DNA of 64,000 bases from Multifurca ochricompacta (taxonomy: Eukaryota > Basidiomycota > Agaricomycetes > Russulales > Russulaceae), in the NCBI GenBank assembly GCA_022496185.1, contig WTXG01000089.1, positions 62,001 through 126,000 on the forward strand. The letters are read 5' to 3'. This document shows positions 1-10,942 of the stretch, piece by piece. Positions within the stretch are counted from its first letter, which is position 1, and each line of letters begins with the position of its first letter. The notes below the pieces were generated by a model that did no database searches, was not told where the DNA came from, and saw nothing but the letters and a program-made list of their open reading frames with translations. A program made the translations under genes and the position numbers.

Positions 1-28
1 CCCCTCTTAATGTTGTTGCCACCGGTGA

Positions 29-33
29 CAACC
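29..33. repeat. Target-site duplication, left copy (CAACC)
   Basis: The five bases CAACC directly precede the solo LTR and are repeated directly after it at 618-622. A 5-bp duplication is usual for Ty3/Gypsy integrases, so this proves that the LTR arrived by integration into element 1. Confidence 0.9.
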
Positions 34-617
34 TGTTATGACCCCTGCCTAGCAACCCGATTTTCTTCACGATCCCAGCGACGACCCTACCCGTCCCCCT
101 ACTTTACATTTCCTGATCACGTCCCCTTCCTGGGATCCGTCACATGCTTTACTTCCTTCCCCGTGATTGACTTTGTCTCTGTTTGCCTCGCTTTGTCTAT
201 GGTTGACTCCTCTTCTCTTATCTCCTATCCCTTATCGTACAACCGGACACTTACTTAGTTCCCTATCAGAAGCTAGGCTCTACGCCCTTCGCTTTCGTAT
301 ATTTGGGCCCACATGACTCCGTTCTCTTATCTCGTAGACGCCCATTCGATTGCGTATATAAGTCCGCTGTAACTACAATGTAGACCTCAGACTCGACTTA
401 TTGAATACATCGGTGTTTGTCTTCTGGACTTCCCCTTGAAATCTCTGACTCGATCGTCTCAGTGCTTTTGGCACTTTCCGCTCAACATTGTCACTCAGGA
501 ACAGCCCCGTTGACTTTGACTCATCCACTCACACTCCAAGGGGTCCTATTGATCTCTTATCTGAACATACGAAGCTGTCGCACAAGTCGTGCAGAACGTC
601 TCGCACCGGACGTAACA
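34..617 (+). repeat. Solo LTR inside element 1
   Basis: A 584-bp LTR with short inverted ends TGTTATG/CGTAACA. It has a TATA box (TATATAAG, 355-362) followed by the same transcript-start-like sequence AGACTCGACTT found in the other LTRs here. It lies in plus orientation inside the minus-strand pol of element 1 and no internal region of its own flanks it, so it is a solo LTR left by LTR-LTR recombination. Its start resembles the element 1 LTR (CCTGCCTAGCAACCC) more than the element 2 LTRs. Confidence 0.9.
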
Positions 618-622
618 CAACC
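618..622. repeat. Target-site duplication, right copy (CAACC)
   Basis: Right partner of the CAACC at 29-33, directly after the LTR terminus CGTAACA at 611-617. Confidence 0.9.
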
Positions 623-2500
623 AGTCGATCGCCGTCTTTCCACCAAAGGCTGTTGACTTCCTTTAAGTTGTGTGCATTGGCCCATGAACAGCACAGTTCT
701 TGGTTCATATCTTGGGAAACCTGTGCCCATAGGTCCATATCGTGGAGGCTGACTATGGCAGTTTTTGCAAACACTTCCTCCGGGAGGACGGTGATGTCAT
801 TATTGTCATCCTCGCCTGTGTGCATGTCTGGTCTGCGTGACAGTGCATCCGCTCTGGCGTTCTGGCTTCCAGCAATGTGTTTCAGGGTGAAGTTATATTC
901 TTCTAACTCCAAAACTTCTCATGCCACATGTCAACTGATTTTGTGGGGTTCCTTCCAATACAATAGGTTGGAATAGTTGGTGTGGATGATGGTCTTATGT
1001 GGGGTTCCGGCCAGGTAAGGTCACCAGTGTCGCAATGCCTTAACTATGGCTAGGAGTTCCCTATCCCAGATGTCATAGTTCCGCTTGGCTGGGGAGAAGG
1101 TCTCAGAGTAGTATGCCACTGGGTGAAGTACCTTGTGTGGCATCTCTCTGGTATAATACAGCTCCATTTGCAAAGTGAGAGGCATCTACTTCCAATTCGA
1201 AAGGATGACGCAGATCTGGTTGGATGAGTACAGGCTCAGAGCCGACTAGGTCCTGATCTGTTCAAACGCTTGTTGTTGTGCTGAACTCCAATGCCATGGC
1301 ACGTCCTTTTTCAAGAGATCGTTCAGTGGTCGTGTGATGCCTGAGAATCCTTTGACAAAAGCAGTCGGTCGGTAGAAGTTACAGAACCCAATGAATGACC
1401 GGACATCTTTGACACAGGTCGGCACTGGCCACTCCCGGATCCCCTGTACTTTAACGGGATCCATGTGCACTTGTCCTCTTTCTAAGATGACTCCTAGGTA
1501 CTCAACACTTTGTTGTTCAAAAGAGCACTTGGTGGGTTTGAGGTACAGGTCGTGTTCTTGGAGTATATCTAATACCTGATGCACATGGTCTCAGTGGTGA
1601 TCTAGGTTGTCCGGGGTGGCTACCAGTATGTTGTCCATATAGACCACTACTTCTCCAGTAAGAATGAGATCACAGAAGATGTGGTTCATCATGGCTTGGA
1701 ACGTCGCTGGTGAGTTTGTAAGGCCAAAGAACATGACATTTGGTTCAAACAATCCTTGATTTGTTTTGAATGCCGCTTTACACTGATCGCCTTCCTTGAT
1801 TCTGACGTTATTGTATCCCCACCGCATGTCCATCTTTGAGAAGAGGGACTTATCCCTCATAGTGTCTATGAGTTCGGAATGAGCAGCAGGGGGTAGGCAT
1901 TCTTCACGGTGTGAGCATTAATTCGTCGATAATCCTGGACTGGCCGCAGCTTACTGTCCTTCTTCTTGATGAAGAAGAAGGGCGAGGCGTACTGCGACTT
2001 GGATGGGCGAATGTATCCTTTTGCCAAATGTTCTTCGAGGAACTCCGTCAATGCCACCTGCTCGGACTGGGATAATGGATAGATTTTGCAATCGATCGCT
2101 GCTGGCATGTCGGGGAGCAGGTCTATGGCGTGATCCCAGGGTCGAGAGGGTGGAAATCGCTGTGACTCTTCTTCTGAGAATACCCTCCAATGTCGGTGGT
2201 AGGCGTGCGGTACTATGTCATCATAAGTCTTCTCTGTCTGCCCTGTATCGCCTTCTGGGCTAATTCTGAAGCCTTCGTGGCATAACAGCGACCTAGGTCT
2301 TTTCGCTGGCATCTGCAACTTTCACCATCTGACATCTGACCGCATAATCATAGCCTGTCGACGTAATGATGGTGGGGTATGAATCTTTATCCATTGTCGC
2401 ATCGGCCCAATTGATCCGGGGTTCGAATGCAGCAAGCCATGGATACCCCAAAATAAGGTCTTCGTCCCCTAAGTCGGTAATCAGAAAGCGAATGACTTTT
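618..2500 (-). pseudogene. pol: Element 1 pol: reverse transcriptase and RNase H remnant
   Basis: Minus-strand RT spans about 1591-2318, and the thumb/connection to RNase H about 618-1584. Recognisable pieces are [20 protein letters not shown] (the RT N-terminal block), [15 protein letters not shown], the catalytic block at 1630-1641, and ITRPLNDLLKKDVPWHW leading into RNase H. The RNase H tail HIAGSQNARADALSRR ends near 800. The active-site block reads YMDN instead of YMDD, which removes one catalytic aspartate. The reading frame changes several times. The piece corresponds closely to 6800-8370 of element 2. It is a dead gene; the family assignment is secure. Confidence 0.92.
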
Positions 2501-2521
2501 GTTATTTCCCCACTTGGACGT

Positions 2522-2854
2522 TTAGGTCAGTATAATGCGTGATCTTTCCAGCACGGTTGGCAGTTCCATCAATATTCCAGATGTTTTTCTCTTGGGGAAG
2601 AGCCTGCATCCCAGCCCCAAGGTTTTAATCATTCTTGGGCTGATAAAGTTGTCTGTGGCTCCAGAGTCCACTAAGATGTCTTGGTCGGCTGTCCTCTGTG
2701 TAGTCTCGAAATGAACTGGTATTTTCAATGATTTGAACCGACTAGTATACACAGAGGTAACATGGAGTGCCCTTGCCCAGGCCGATGGGGTAGAGCTTAT
2801 CAAAAATCCTTCTTTGCAAATGCCTTCTCCACAAGGATGGCTGCACTTCCTCAC
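2522..2854 (-). pseudogene. Element 1 aspartic protease region
   Basis: The minus-strand protein contains DILVDSGATDNFISP, the retropepsin active site (DSGA) with the following NFI strand. It sits between the gag zinc knuckle and RT, as in other Ty3/Gypsy polyproteins. The match to element 2 (6310-6420) is close. The frame joins neither the upstream gag nor the downstream RT cleanly, so it is part of a broken polyprotein. Confidence 0.88.
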
Positions 2855-2925
2855 TTTCCTTCATCATGTTTGCCCATATGTCTTGGGCCTTTTCTTCCTT
2901 GGTCCGCTTGTCTACAGCCAGTGGG

Positions 2926-4124
2926 TTATTGTTGATGGGGGCTGTCAGTGTGGCGTTTGCCACTGCAACTGTACTCCCTTCTTCGGACAGTCTCGGGACA
3001 TATGCCCCTGCCCTTTACAGCGGAAACACCTCCTTCCTTCATCAATGTCTGCCGTTCGTCTTCTGTGAGCGTGGCTCTTGCCCTGACTCTGTCTGCTGAG
3101 GTATCCATAGCATTGGGATCCCTCTGAGTAGTGTGTGCTGGTTTGACTCCAAAGCGGCCTTCCACTGTTCTCGAGTCTTTCCTTTCTTGGTGTCGACTCC
3201 AAATCGTGTTTGGAAGTCGAGATAGTCCTGCTGCTGTCGTCGAGCAGCATCAACCCACTCGTCCCAGTCATGAGGGTGATGAACTGAATGATGTTTTTGA
3301 CAAGCGGGTTTGGCAGTCCTTGGGAAAAGAGGTCCAAGGTTGCTTCTTCATCTATCATAGCCTGCCGGTTTGCCAGGCTCCGGAATTTTGCCACATAGGC
3401 GTCGAGTTCTCCTTTTCCATTCGCAGGGACTTTAATTCCCTGGCTGCTTTCTGTTTTGCCTGTCCATCAGTAAGGCGTCTTTGAATCTCTGGGCTATGGT
3501 CTCCCAGAGGCCTTCACTGGTAGTACGGCGGCCACTCTCTACTGCTCGTTCAACCACTCGAGCTGTTCCATGTCCAATCGTCGACGGCGTCACCCCTGAT
3601 GAGAGGAGGAAAGAGGTTGGCGCTGGAAGGGGTTGACATTTGGGCAACATCGTGGTTGAAGTTCTTAAATGTGGTGAACTCCAACATGAACTTCTTACTT
3701 TGGGAGCGATCTCCCGTGAAGGTCTGGGGCAAGATCCCCGAAAGACGTCCCGATGGAGGAGGGATGTTCGGGACAACAGGGGGTGGGGGAGGAGGAGGAA
3801 TGGGGTCAGGGAGTTGGGCAGCAATGGTGGACATGTTCTGGTGGAATGGGGTAATGGTGTCTGAGGATTGTATCGATATCTGAGGAGTTGTCAAAGCAGG
3901 GGCTCTGATCGTGACAACTGCTGGTGCAACCAGGGGTGTAGGCAATGCTAATACTGGTGCGTCTTCGCTATTCTCTTCGACGTATTCTTCTGGTTCTGAG
4001 TCGGTGATGATCGTGGGCAGGTTCTCTCTCCACGGTCCGAGACCGAATTCTGGTGGAGCGGGAGCGGTAGTAACCCACGAGTGTCTGCTATCCGAGTATC
4101 AGATACGATACCAAACTCTCTTTT
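2926..4124 (-). pseudogene. gag: Element 1 gag (C-terminal part)
   Basis: Minus-strand gag in three frames. A proline-rich stretch (PDPIPPPPPPPVVPNIPPPS) lies at about 3750-3830. The capsid-like block with SGRRTTSEGLWETIAQRFKD and ATLDLFSQGLPNPLVKNIIQ follows. A CCHC zinc knuckle, CFRCKGQGHMSRDC, lies at about 2985-3028. The spacing CX2CX4HX4C is intact, so the RNA-binding knuckle is still recognisable. The N-terminal part of this gag is displaced to 11508-11690 by insertion of element 2 at 4125. Frameshifts make it non-functional. Confidence 0.9.
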
Positions 4125-4695
4125 TGTTACGAACCCTGTCTTCACCTGTGTTCTTTTTCTTGCCCAACGACGACCCCTCTTTACTGCCCACACTACATTA
4201 CCAGATCACGTCTCCATCGTGGGATCCATCACATGCCTTCGTCCCTCCCCGTGACCTTCTTGTTTGATCATGTTTACTTACTCTTATCTTGTTATCGCTT
4301 ATCTCCTTATCATACGACCGGACACTTACTTAATACCCTATCAGAAGCTAGGCTTTACGCCCTCCGCTTTCAGATATTCGGACCCACTTGACTCCGCGTT
4401 CTTATCTCGTAGACGCTCACTGAATTACGTATATAAGTCCACTGTAGCTACCCTGTAGACCTCAGACTCGACTTATTGAATACATCGGTGTTTGTCTTCT
4501 GGACTTCCCCTTGAAACCTTTGACTCGACCGTCTCAGTGCTTTTGGCACTTCCCGCTTAACATTGTCACTAGGGAACAGCCCCTTTGACTTTGACTCATC
4601 CACCTGAACTCCAAGAAGCCCTATTGGCCTCTTATCTGAAACACGTACGAAGCTGTCGCACAAGTCGTGCAGAACGTCTCACACCGGACGTAACA
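4125..4695 (+). repeat. 5' LTR of element 2
   Basis: A 571-bp LTR starting TGTTACG and ending CGTAACA. It carries the TATA box at 4430-4437 and the inferred R start AGACTCGACTT at 4464-4474. Its partner is 10943-11507. By eye they differ by about eleven substitutions, nearly all transitions, plus several 1-2-base gaps. Confidence 0.95.
4430..4437 (+). promoter_or_regulatory. TATA box of element 2 5' LTR
   Basis: TATATAAG lies 34 nt upstream of AGACTCGACTT. The same box and spacing occur in the other LTRs of this family (355-362; 11243-11250; 11973-11980 on the minus strand), so it is the likely pol II promoter that sets the U3/R boundary. Confidence 0.75.
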
Positions 4696-4697
4696 TC

Positions 4698-4708
4698 AAG
4701 TCGAGTCT
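4698..4708 (+). promoter_or_regulatory. Primer-binding site, self-complementary (Tf1/sushi type)
   Basis: Two bases after the 5' LTR ends comes AAGTCGAGTCT. No TGG, the usual start of a tRNA-primed site, is present at the LTR edge. The 11-mer is the exact reverse complement of AGACTCGACTT at 4464-4474, which lies where transcription should begin downstream of the TATA box. Known for Tf1 and related sushi elements: the first 11 nt of the RNA fold back and prime reverse transcription. That this element does the same is an inference from position and complementarity. Confidence 0.72.
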
Positions 4709-4709
4709 C

Positions 4710-6100
4710 TCACAGTGGCTTCCAGCCGCAGTCAGACCCTCTTCCGGGAAGAACTCATCGAACGCAGAGACGAGAATAATCTTTCACAGCAAGTACTTGG
4801 CTCTGCCGCCTGGAAGGATTTGAATCCGAGTTTGGATACTACGTCTATCACGACGGAAGATACCAACCGGTAGAATACGACGACGAAAAGAGAGTCTGGT
4901 ATTGTATCCGATACTCGGAAAGCGACACTCTTGGGTCACCACAGGACCCGCCCCACCTGAATTTGGACTAGGCCCGTGGAGAGAAAATCCTCCGGCCATT
5001 GTCACGGACTCCGAACCAGAGGAGTACGTAGAAGAACCCAGCGAAGAAGAAGCACCGGCATTAGCAGCGACTACGTCTCCGGTTGCACATAAGGTTGTCA
5101 CGTTCAGAGCCCCTGCTTTGACAACCCCCCAGATATCGATACAATCCACAATACCGTCACCCCATCCCTTCCACACATGTCTACCATCGCCGCTCAGCTT
5201 CCAGATCCTGCCCCACCAGCCCCAGTGGCGGCACCACCAAATATCCCTCCCCCATCCGGACGATTATCAGGAGTGCTTCCCCAGACATTCACTGGGGACC
5301 GCTCACAGAGCAAAAAATTCATGCTGGAGTTCACGACCTTTAAGAACTTCAACCATGACGTCCCACAAATTGTCAACCCATTTCAACGGGCCAATTTGTT
5401 CCTCTTCTGATTCGAGGGGATGCGGTTGACGACTGGACCATGGAACAGCTGGAATGGCTGAACGAACAAGTTGAGAGTGGGCGTCGTACCACGAGTGAAG
5501 GTCTTTGGGAGACCATCGCGGAACGGTTTAAGGATGCCTTCACGGATGGGCAGGCCAAGCAGAAGGCAGCCCGAGAACTCAATCCCTTAGGATGGAAAAG
5601 GGAGAGTTGGACGCATATGTCGCTAAATTCAGAAGTCTCGCAAATAGGGCTGATGACAGATGAGGAGGCCACGTTGGACCTCTTCTCACAAGGGTTGCCC
5701 AATCCCCTGGTCAAAAACATAATCCAGTTCCACCACCCCCATGACTGGGACACTTGGGTCGACGCCGCCCGACGACAACAACAAGACTACCTTGACTTCC
5801 AAACGCGCTTTGGAGTTGATACTAAAAAGGGAAAGACGCGAGACCAATGGAAAGCGGCTTTCGGAGTGAAACCTGCCCAGCATGCCCAGAGGGATCCAAA
5901 TGCCATGGACACCTCCGCAGATCGTGCCCGAGCCGGGCAGCGCTCACGGAAGATGAACGACAGTTGATGAAAGAAGGACGGTGCTTCCGCTGTAGAGCAC
6001 TAGGGCACATGTCCCGAGACTGTCCAAAGAAGGGAGTACGCGTCGCAGCTGCAACCACCACAGCCGAGGCTCCCATTCATAACAACCCACCCACTGTGGA
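4710..6100 (+). pseudogene. gag: Element 2 gag with CCHC knuckle
   Basis: Structural protein of element 2, matching gag of element 1. The N-terminal part (QTLFREEL) lacks the ATG present in element 1. An acidic stretch (EEYVEEPSEEEAPAL) is followed by a proline-rich linker (PPAPVAAPPNIPPPSGR). The capsid-type block is GRRTTSEGLWETIAERFKDA, then EEATLDLFSQGLPNPLVKN. The zinc knuckle CFRCRALGHMSRDC lies at 5982-6023 with intact CX2CX4HX4C spacing. Frames change at about 5160, 5400, 5590 and 5650, mostly as one-base losses, so no single ORF covers it. Confidence 0.92.
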
Positions 6101-6207
6101 CAAACGATCAAAAGAAGAGAAAGCTCAGGATATATGGGCTAGTATGATGAAGGAGAGCGAAGAAGTGCGCGCCATCTTAGTAGAGAAGGCGTTTACAAGA
6201 AGGATTT

Positions 6208-6510
6208 TTGTTAGGCTCAAACCCATCGGCCTGGGCACGAGCACTCCATGTCACCTCTGTGTATGCTAGTCGATTCAAGTCATTAAAAATACCAGTTCAT
6301 TTTGAAACTACACAGAGGACGGCCGACCGAGATATATTAGTGGACTCTGGAGCCACAGACAACTTCATTCACCCGCGACTGATTAAAACAATGGGCCTGG
6401 GAAGGCTGGAACTTCCCCAAGAAAAAAAATTTGGAATATTGATGGAACGGCCAATCGTGCTGGCAAGATCACCCACTACACGGATCTACAAGTCCAGGTT
6501 GGGGAAATAA
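6208..6510 (+). pseudogene. Element 2 aspartic protease
   Basis: Contains DILVDSGATDNFIHPRL, the retropepsin active-site motif, with DSGAT at 6343-6357. It follows the gag knuckle and precedes RT, as expected in a Gag-Pol polyprotein. A downstream piece (LGDEDLILGYPWLAAFEPKI, about 6540-6600) is the usual second protease/linker block and lies in another frame. Confidence 0.9.
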
Positions 6511-6693
6511 CAAAGACCATTCGCTTCCTGATCACAGACCTAGGAGATGAGGACCTTATCTTGGGTTACCCATGGCTTGCAGCCTTCGAACCAAAGATAA
6601 ACTGGGCTGACGCAACATGGACAAAGACTCGTACCCAACATTATTACGTCGCTAGGGTACGATTATGCGATCCGGCATCCAGTAATAAGGGCT

Positions 6694-7990
6694 GTGCGTA
6701 CAGAAGAAGACCCCGGCTACTGTTACGTCACCAAAGCATCGGAGTTGGCCCAGAAGGCGTACAGGGACAGACGAGAAACCTATCACGAGGTAGTGCCGGA
6801 TGTTTACCAGCGGCATTGGAAGGTATTCTCCGAGGAAGAGTCACACCGCTTTCCTCCAGAGCGACCATGGGATCACGCCATTGACCTTCTCCCTGATACA
6901 CCGGCCGCCATAGACTGTAAAATCTACCCTCTGTCCCAGTCTGAACAAGCTGCACTTACGGAATTCCTGGAAGAACATCTGGCCAAAGGATACATTCGCC
7001 CATCCAAGTCGCAGTATGCCTCGCCCTTCTTCTTCATCAAAAAAGGATGGCAAACTGCGACCTGTCCAGGATTACCGAAAGATCAATGCGTACACTGTAA
7101 AGAATGCCTACCCCTGCCACTGATTTCCGAACTCATTGACACCATGAGGGACAAGTCCCTCTTCTCAAAATGGATGTACGATGGGGCTACAACAATGTCA
7201 GGATCAAAGAAGGCGACCAATGTAAAGCGGCATTCAAGACAAATCAAGGGCTGTTTGAGCCGAACGTCATGTTCTTTGGCCTTACAAATTCACCGGCAAC
7301 GTTTCAGTCCATGATGAACCATATATTCCGCGACCTTATTCTTACTGGTGAGGTCGTGGTCTATATGGACGACATCCTTGTAGCCACCTCAGACGACCTA
7401 AACCATCACCGACAACGAGTACACCAGGTGCTAGACATCCTACAGGAACACGACTTATACCTTAAACCAGCCAAGTGCTCCTTTGAACAACGGAGCGTCG
7501 AGTACCTGGGAGTCATTCTAGAGGAGGACAAGTACGCATGGATCCCATCAAAGTGCAAGGAATTCGAGAATGGCCTGTACCGACCTGTGTCAAAGACGTC
7601 CGATCATTCATTGGATTCTGTAACTTCTACCGACGTTTGTCAAGGGATTTTCCGGCGTTGCACGACCATTAAATGATCTCTTAAAGAAGGACGTACCATG
7701 GCATTGGGGGCGCGCAGCAGCAGGCATTTGAGCAGATCAGAGACATTGTCGGCTCAGAGCCAGTACTCATTCAACCCGACCTGAGCCGCCCCTTTGAACT
7801 GGAAGTAGACGCCTCTCACTTCGCGAATGGAGCAGTACTGTACCAAAGAGATGCCACGCAGACACTCCACCCAGTGGCATATTACTCTGAGACTTTCTCG
7901 CCGGCAGAACGAAATTATGAATATCTGGGATAGAGAGCTCCTAGCCATTATTAAGGCTTTGCGACACTGGCGGCCTTACCTAGCAGGAAC
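6694..7990 (+). pseudogene. pol: Element 2 reverse transcriptase and RNase H
   Basis: RT begins with the linker [17 protein letters not shown] and continues with [17 protein letters not shown]. It then has a frame break in an A tract at about 7041 and another at about 7168. The palm block [17 protein letters not shown] and the active site YMDD (7362-7373) are intact, unlike in element 1. RNase H follows: [20 protein letters not shown] with its first catalytic Asp, then the block [21 protein letters not shown] (split by a frame change at about 7895), then ALSRRPDM near 8150. Catalytic residues are present, but at least four frame changes prevent translation of one polyprotein as assembled. Confidence 0.92.
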
Positions 7991-8089
7991 TCCCATCAAA
8001 CTAATCATTATACTGATCATTCCCAACTTGCTGTATTGGAAGGAACCCCATAAAATCAGCCGACGCGTAGCGCGAGAGGTTTTGGAACT

Positions 8090-9465
8090 GAAGAGTATAA
8101 TTTCACCCTAAAACACATCGCAGGAAGTCAAAATGCGAGAGCAGATGCATTGTCACGAAGGCCGGATATGCATACCGGAGAGGATGACAATAATGACATT
8201 ATTGTTCTCCTGAGGAAGTGTTTGCGAAGACCGCCGTAGTCAGCCTCCATGACATGGACCTGTGGGCACAAGTGTCACAGAACATGAACCAGGAATTATG
8301 CCGCTCATGGGCCGATGCGCACAATTTGAAAGAATAAACGGCCTTTGGTGGAAAGATGGGGATCGACTCGTTGTCACCGGTGGCGACAACATTAAGAGGG
8401 GGGTGATCCATTTTCACCACGACCTTCCCTCCGCTGGCCACCCAGGCATTGCAACACCTATGCCCTTGCCAAACGCGACTACTGGTGGCCCAACATGAAA
8501 AAGGACGTTGAAAGTTACGTGCAAGGATGTGCCGCATGTCAAGCAAACAAAGTGAACACACACCCAAAATCCCGCCAATACACCATTACCCCCATATCGT
8601 CGACCCCTTTCCAAACCATTGCGATGGACTTCATTGTTAAACTACCTGATCACTGGGCTTTGATACCATCCTTACGATCACGACCATGATTGTTCCAAGG
8701 CGGCCCTGTTCATACCTGTAATGAGACAATCACAGCAGAAGGAGTGGCAAGACTATACCTGGATCACGTATACCGACACTATGGTCTCCCCAAAAAGATC
8801 ATATCCGACAGAGATACCAGGTTTACATCCACGTTTGCCAGAGCCCTGTGTAAAACACTGGGCATTGCACAGAACATCTCTACGGCTACCATCCACAGAC
8901 AGATGGACAGTCTGAACGGACGAACCAATGGTTGGAGCAGTATCTTCGGTTCTGGTGTAATGAACGACAAAACGACTGGGCAGATGGCTGTCAACTGCGG
9001 AGTTTGCACACAACTCATGGCCCAACGGAACGACAAAAGCTACCCCTTCTCCCTTATCATGGGCTGGACCCCGCGTACCACGTGGACGGATAAGCCCACC
9101 AACGTCCCTTCGGTAACCCAACGAATGCGCCAATGGGAAGACTTACGCAATCGGCCAATGAAAATCTAGCAAAAGCACAGCAGCCCTAGCTGCGCAGCCA
9201 AGCACGTTCACACCTTATCAGCCCAATGACTGGGTCTGGCTCGGGGAGAAATATTCACACGTCACACCCCACAGCCAAACTAGCGCCTCGACGCCACGGA
9301 CCCTTCCAGATCAAGGAAGCTGTCAGATGTGTCATACGAACTGCGATTGCCGCCCAAATGGAAGATTCATCCCGTCTTCCATGCCAAACTTCTGACGCCA
9401 TACAAGGAGACGTCCCTTCATGGGGAAAACTTCCCAAGACCCCACCTGACCTTATCGATGGCGAA
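8090..9465 (+). pseudogene. Element 2 integrase
   Basis: The integrase zinc domain (HHCC) is visible as HFHHDLPSAGHPG near 8410 and VQGCAACQANK near 8520. The core domain has its first Asp in AMDFIVKLPD (about 8623-8650) and the second in KIISDRDTRF (about 8800). A frame change at about 8889 moves the Glu segment ([19 protein letters not shown]) to another frame. A GPY/F-like module (RRHGPFQI, about 9288) follows. The domain order RT-RNase H-integrase defines Ty3/Gypsy. Broken only by small frame changes. Confidence 0.9.
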
Positions 9466-9651
9466 GCGGAATGGGAAGTGGAGCGCATTCTAGACTCAAT
9501 GAGAAAAGGCCGAGGGCGCAAGATGCACTACCTAGTCAAGTGGAAGGGATTCCCAGACTCTGACAGTTCGTGGGAGCCAGCCGGGAATATCTTCGCCCCG
9601 GTCCTTATCTCGGAGTTCCATACCGGCACCCAGAAGCGCCCAGATGATTAA
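9226..9651 (+). CDS. Integrase C-terminus with chromodomain
   Basis: The last stretch of pol reads as one frame to the TAA at 9649-9651. After the GPF module comes a chromodomain at about 9469-9606: EWEVERILDSMRKG, then YLVKWKGF, then SSWEPAGNI. The aromatic and acidic positions that form the methyl-lysine cage in this family are in place. In chromoviruses this domain is thought to steer integration towards heterochromatin. That fits the nesting of this element in other retrotransposons, though this is an inference. Confidence 0.92.
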   Translation: MTGSGSGRNIHTSHPTAKLAPRRHGPFQIKEAVRCVIRTAIAAQMEDSSRLPCQTSDAIQGDVPSWGKLPKTPPDLIDGEAEWEVERILDSMRKGRGRKMHYLVKWKGFPDSDSSWEPAGNIFAPVLISEFHTGTQKRPDD

Positions 9652-9728
9652 AAGGAACAACCCCAGACCCCAGCTGAAGCTCCCCAGTACATGCTCCCCC
9701 AGCAACGTCCTACCACATACAATCAATC

Positions 9729-10911
9729 ATGTCTTTCATCGCTGCCAACGCTGCCGTCGACGCCTTCACCGCCCACCGTAGTTGTCGAGAATTTCCCCTC
9801 CGCCATCCCTCTACACGTCCCTCTTCACCATTGACTACGAGGCTGCCGAAGCTCGAGTCAAGAACCAATCTCCCAACCCCAACAATGACTTCGAACACTG
9901 TGAGGAGCCGCACCCAAACGACCTGGTGGGTATGGATCGGACGACGAGGTCCCGGATTCCCTTCTTCCTGAAAACCCTAACTCCTCCACGTACTATCCAC
10001 TGGAGATCACCATGGGCGATGGAACAGTTGCCATCGCCAAGTACATTTTCTACACCAACGGAGGATGGATGTCGCGGGTGCATGAAGAAGGACGGCCCAG
10101 TTTATGGAGCTCCGGTCTATCTGGAGGAAAGGTATACAGGCGTCTGCATCATACGATGACCGATGAGCAGCTGGGGCACTTAGCTGCCGAAGATCCCGGG
10201 CCTTTGCCATCGACGAGGTACTGAGTGACATGCGACTTCCGCGCCTCAAAGCCGAGGTAATGAGGCTGCGGAAGAATCTAACTCTACGCAATACACTCAA
10301 CCGACAGTACAAAGAACATGCCAAGATGATGGCCCGGTTGACCAACGGGATGTTCCAAATCGAGCAGAGCTAGTGGAGATCCGAAAGAGGTTGGAGAAGG
10401 GGGACGCATATCAGACGATTGCTGAGAGGTACGCTGACACCTATGCCCGACCTCTCCCACCACGATCACTAGGGGCTGCCCCGGTGCTGCTGCCAAACCG
10501 ATTCGAGATGCCGCGCATGCGAGAACCCTCGGGGGGAGACATGCTGGAGGTGCGACAGTAAGTACCACATCAGCTGGAACTGCCCCCTCAATCGCAAGTG
10601 GTGCCGGCACTGTCGCAGCAACCTGCATTGGAGCAGGTTCTGTATCTTCCGCCGAGTAGGAGTCGCGCCGACGATCACCAACCCATCTGGATGGTGTGGC
10701 AAATGCCTGCGTCACAATGCAGGACATCGGGAGTTGGATTGTCCCATTCACGACTTGTGCCGCCTATGTGGCAACGCGGCCCTTACGGGTTTCTCCGTAC
10801 TCACCAATGCCCCCAAGATGCGGACAAAGAGAACTACACGATGGACGATTGTAATGTAGCGATGATTATCTGGAGCTGGTGCAGGATGATGACGGTACGA
10901 GTCGTTTCTAG
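9729..10911 (+). pseudogene. Extra ORF after integrase: coiled-coil and cysteine-rich protein
   Basis: The 1.3 kb between the integrase stop and the polypurine tract is coding-like. It starts MSFIAANAAVDAF at 9729, 78 nt after the pol stop. Read through several one-base frame changes it gives an acidic region (SDDEVPDSLLPENPN, about 9945-9990) and a conserved-looking block (GDGTVAIAKYIFYTNGGW, from 10015). A Leu/Arg-rich, coiled-coil-like helix follows (RLPRLKAEVMRLRKN, then EIRKRLEKGDAYQTIAERY, 10210-10440). The end is Cys/His-rich (about 10540-10830), with units such as WNCPLNRKWCRHC and HRELDCPIHDLCRLC. It closes with LELVQDDDGTSRF and a TAG at 10909-10911. The Cys/His spacing resembles nucleic-acid-binding zinc knuckles. 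No transmembrane segment is evident, so it does not look like an envelope protein. Function unknown. Confidence 0.7.
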
Positions 10912-10928
10912 CCGGGTCTGCTAGAACC

Positions 10929-10942
10929 AGAAGAGGGGGTGA
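10929..10942 (+). promoter_or_regulatory. Polypurine tract of element 2
   Basis: AGAAGAGGGGGTGA directly precedes the 3' LTR. This is the expected site and composition for the plus-strand primer in reverse transcription. Confidence 0.85.

Noticed and set aside
9652..10942. Envelope gene of a retrovirus-like element
   Set aside because: No signal peptide, transmembrane segment or fusion-type hydrophobic stretch is visible; the Cys/His clusters point to nucleic-acid binding instead.
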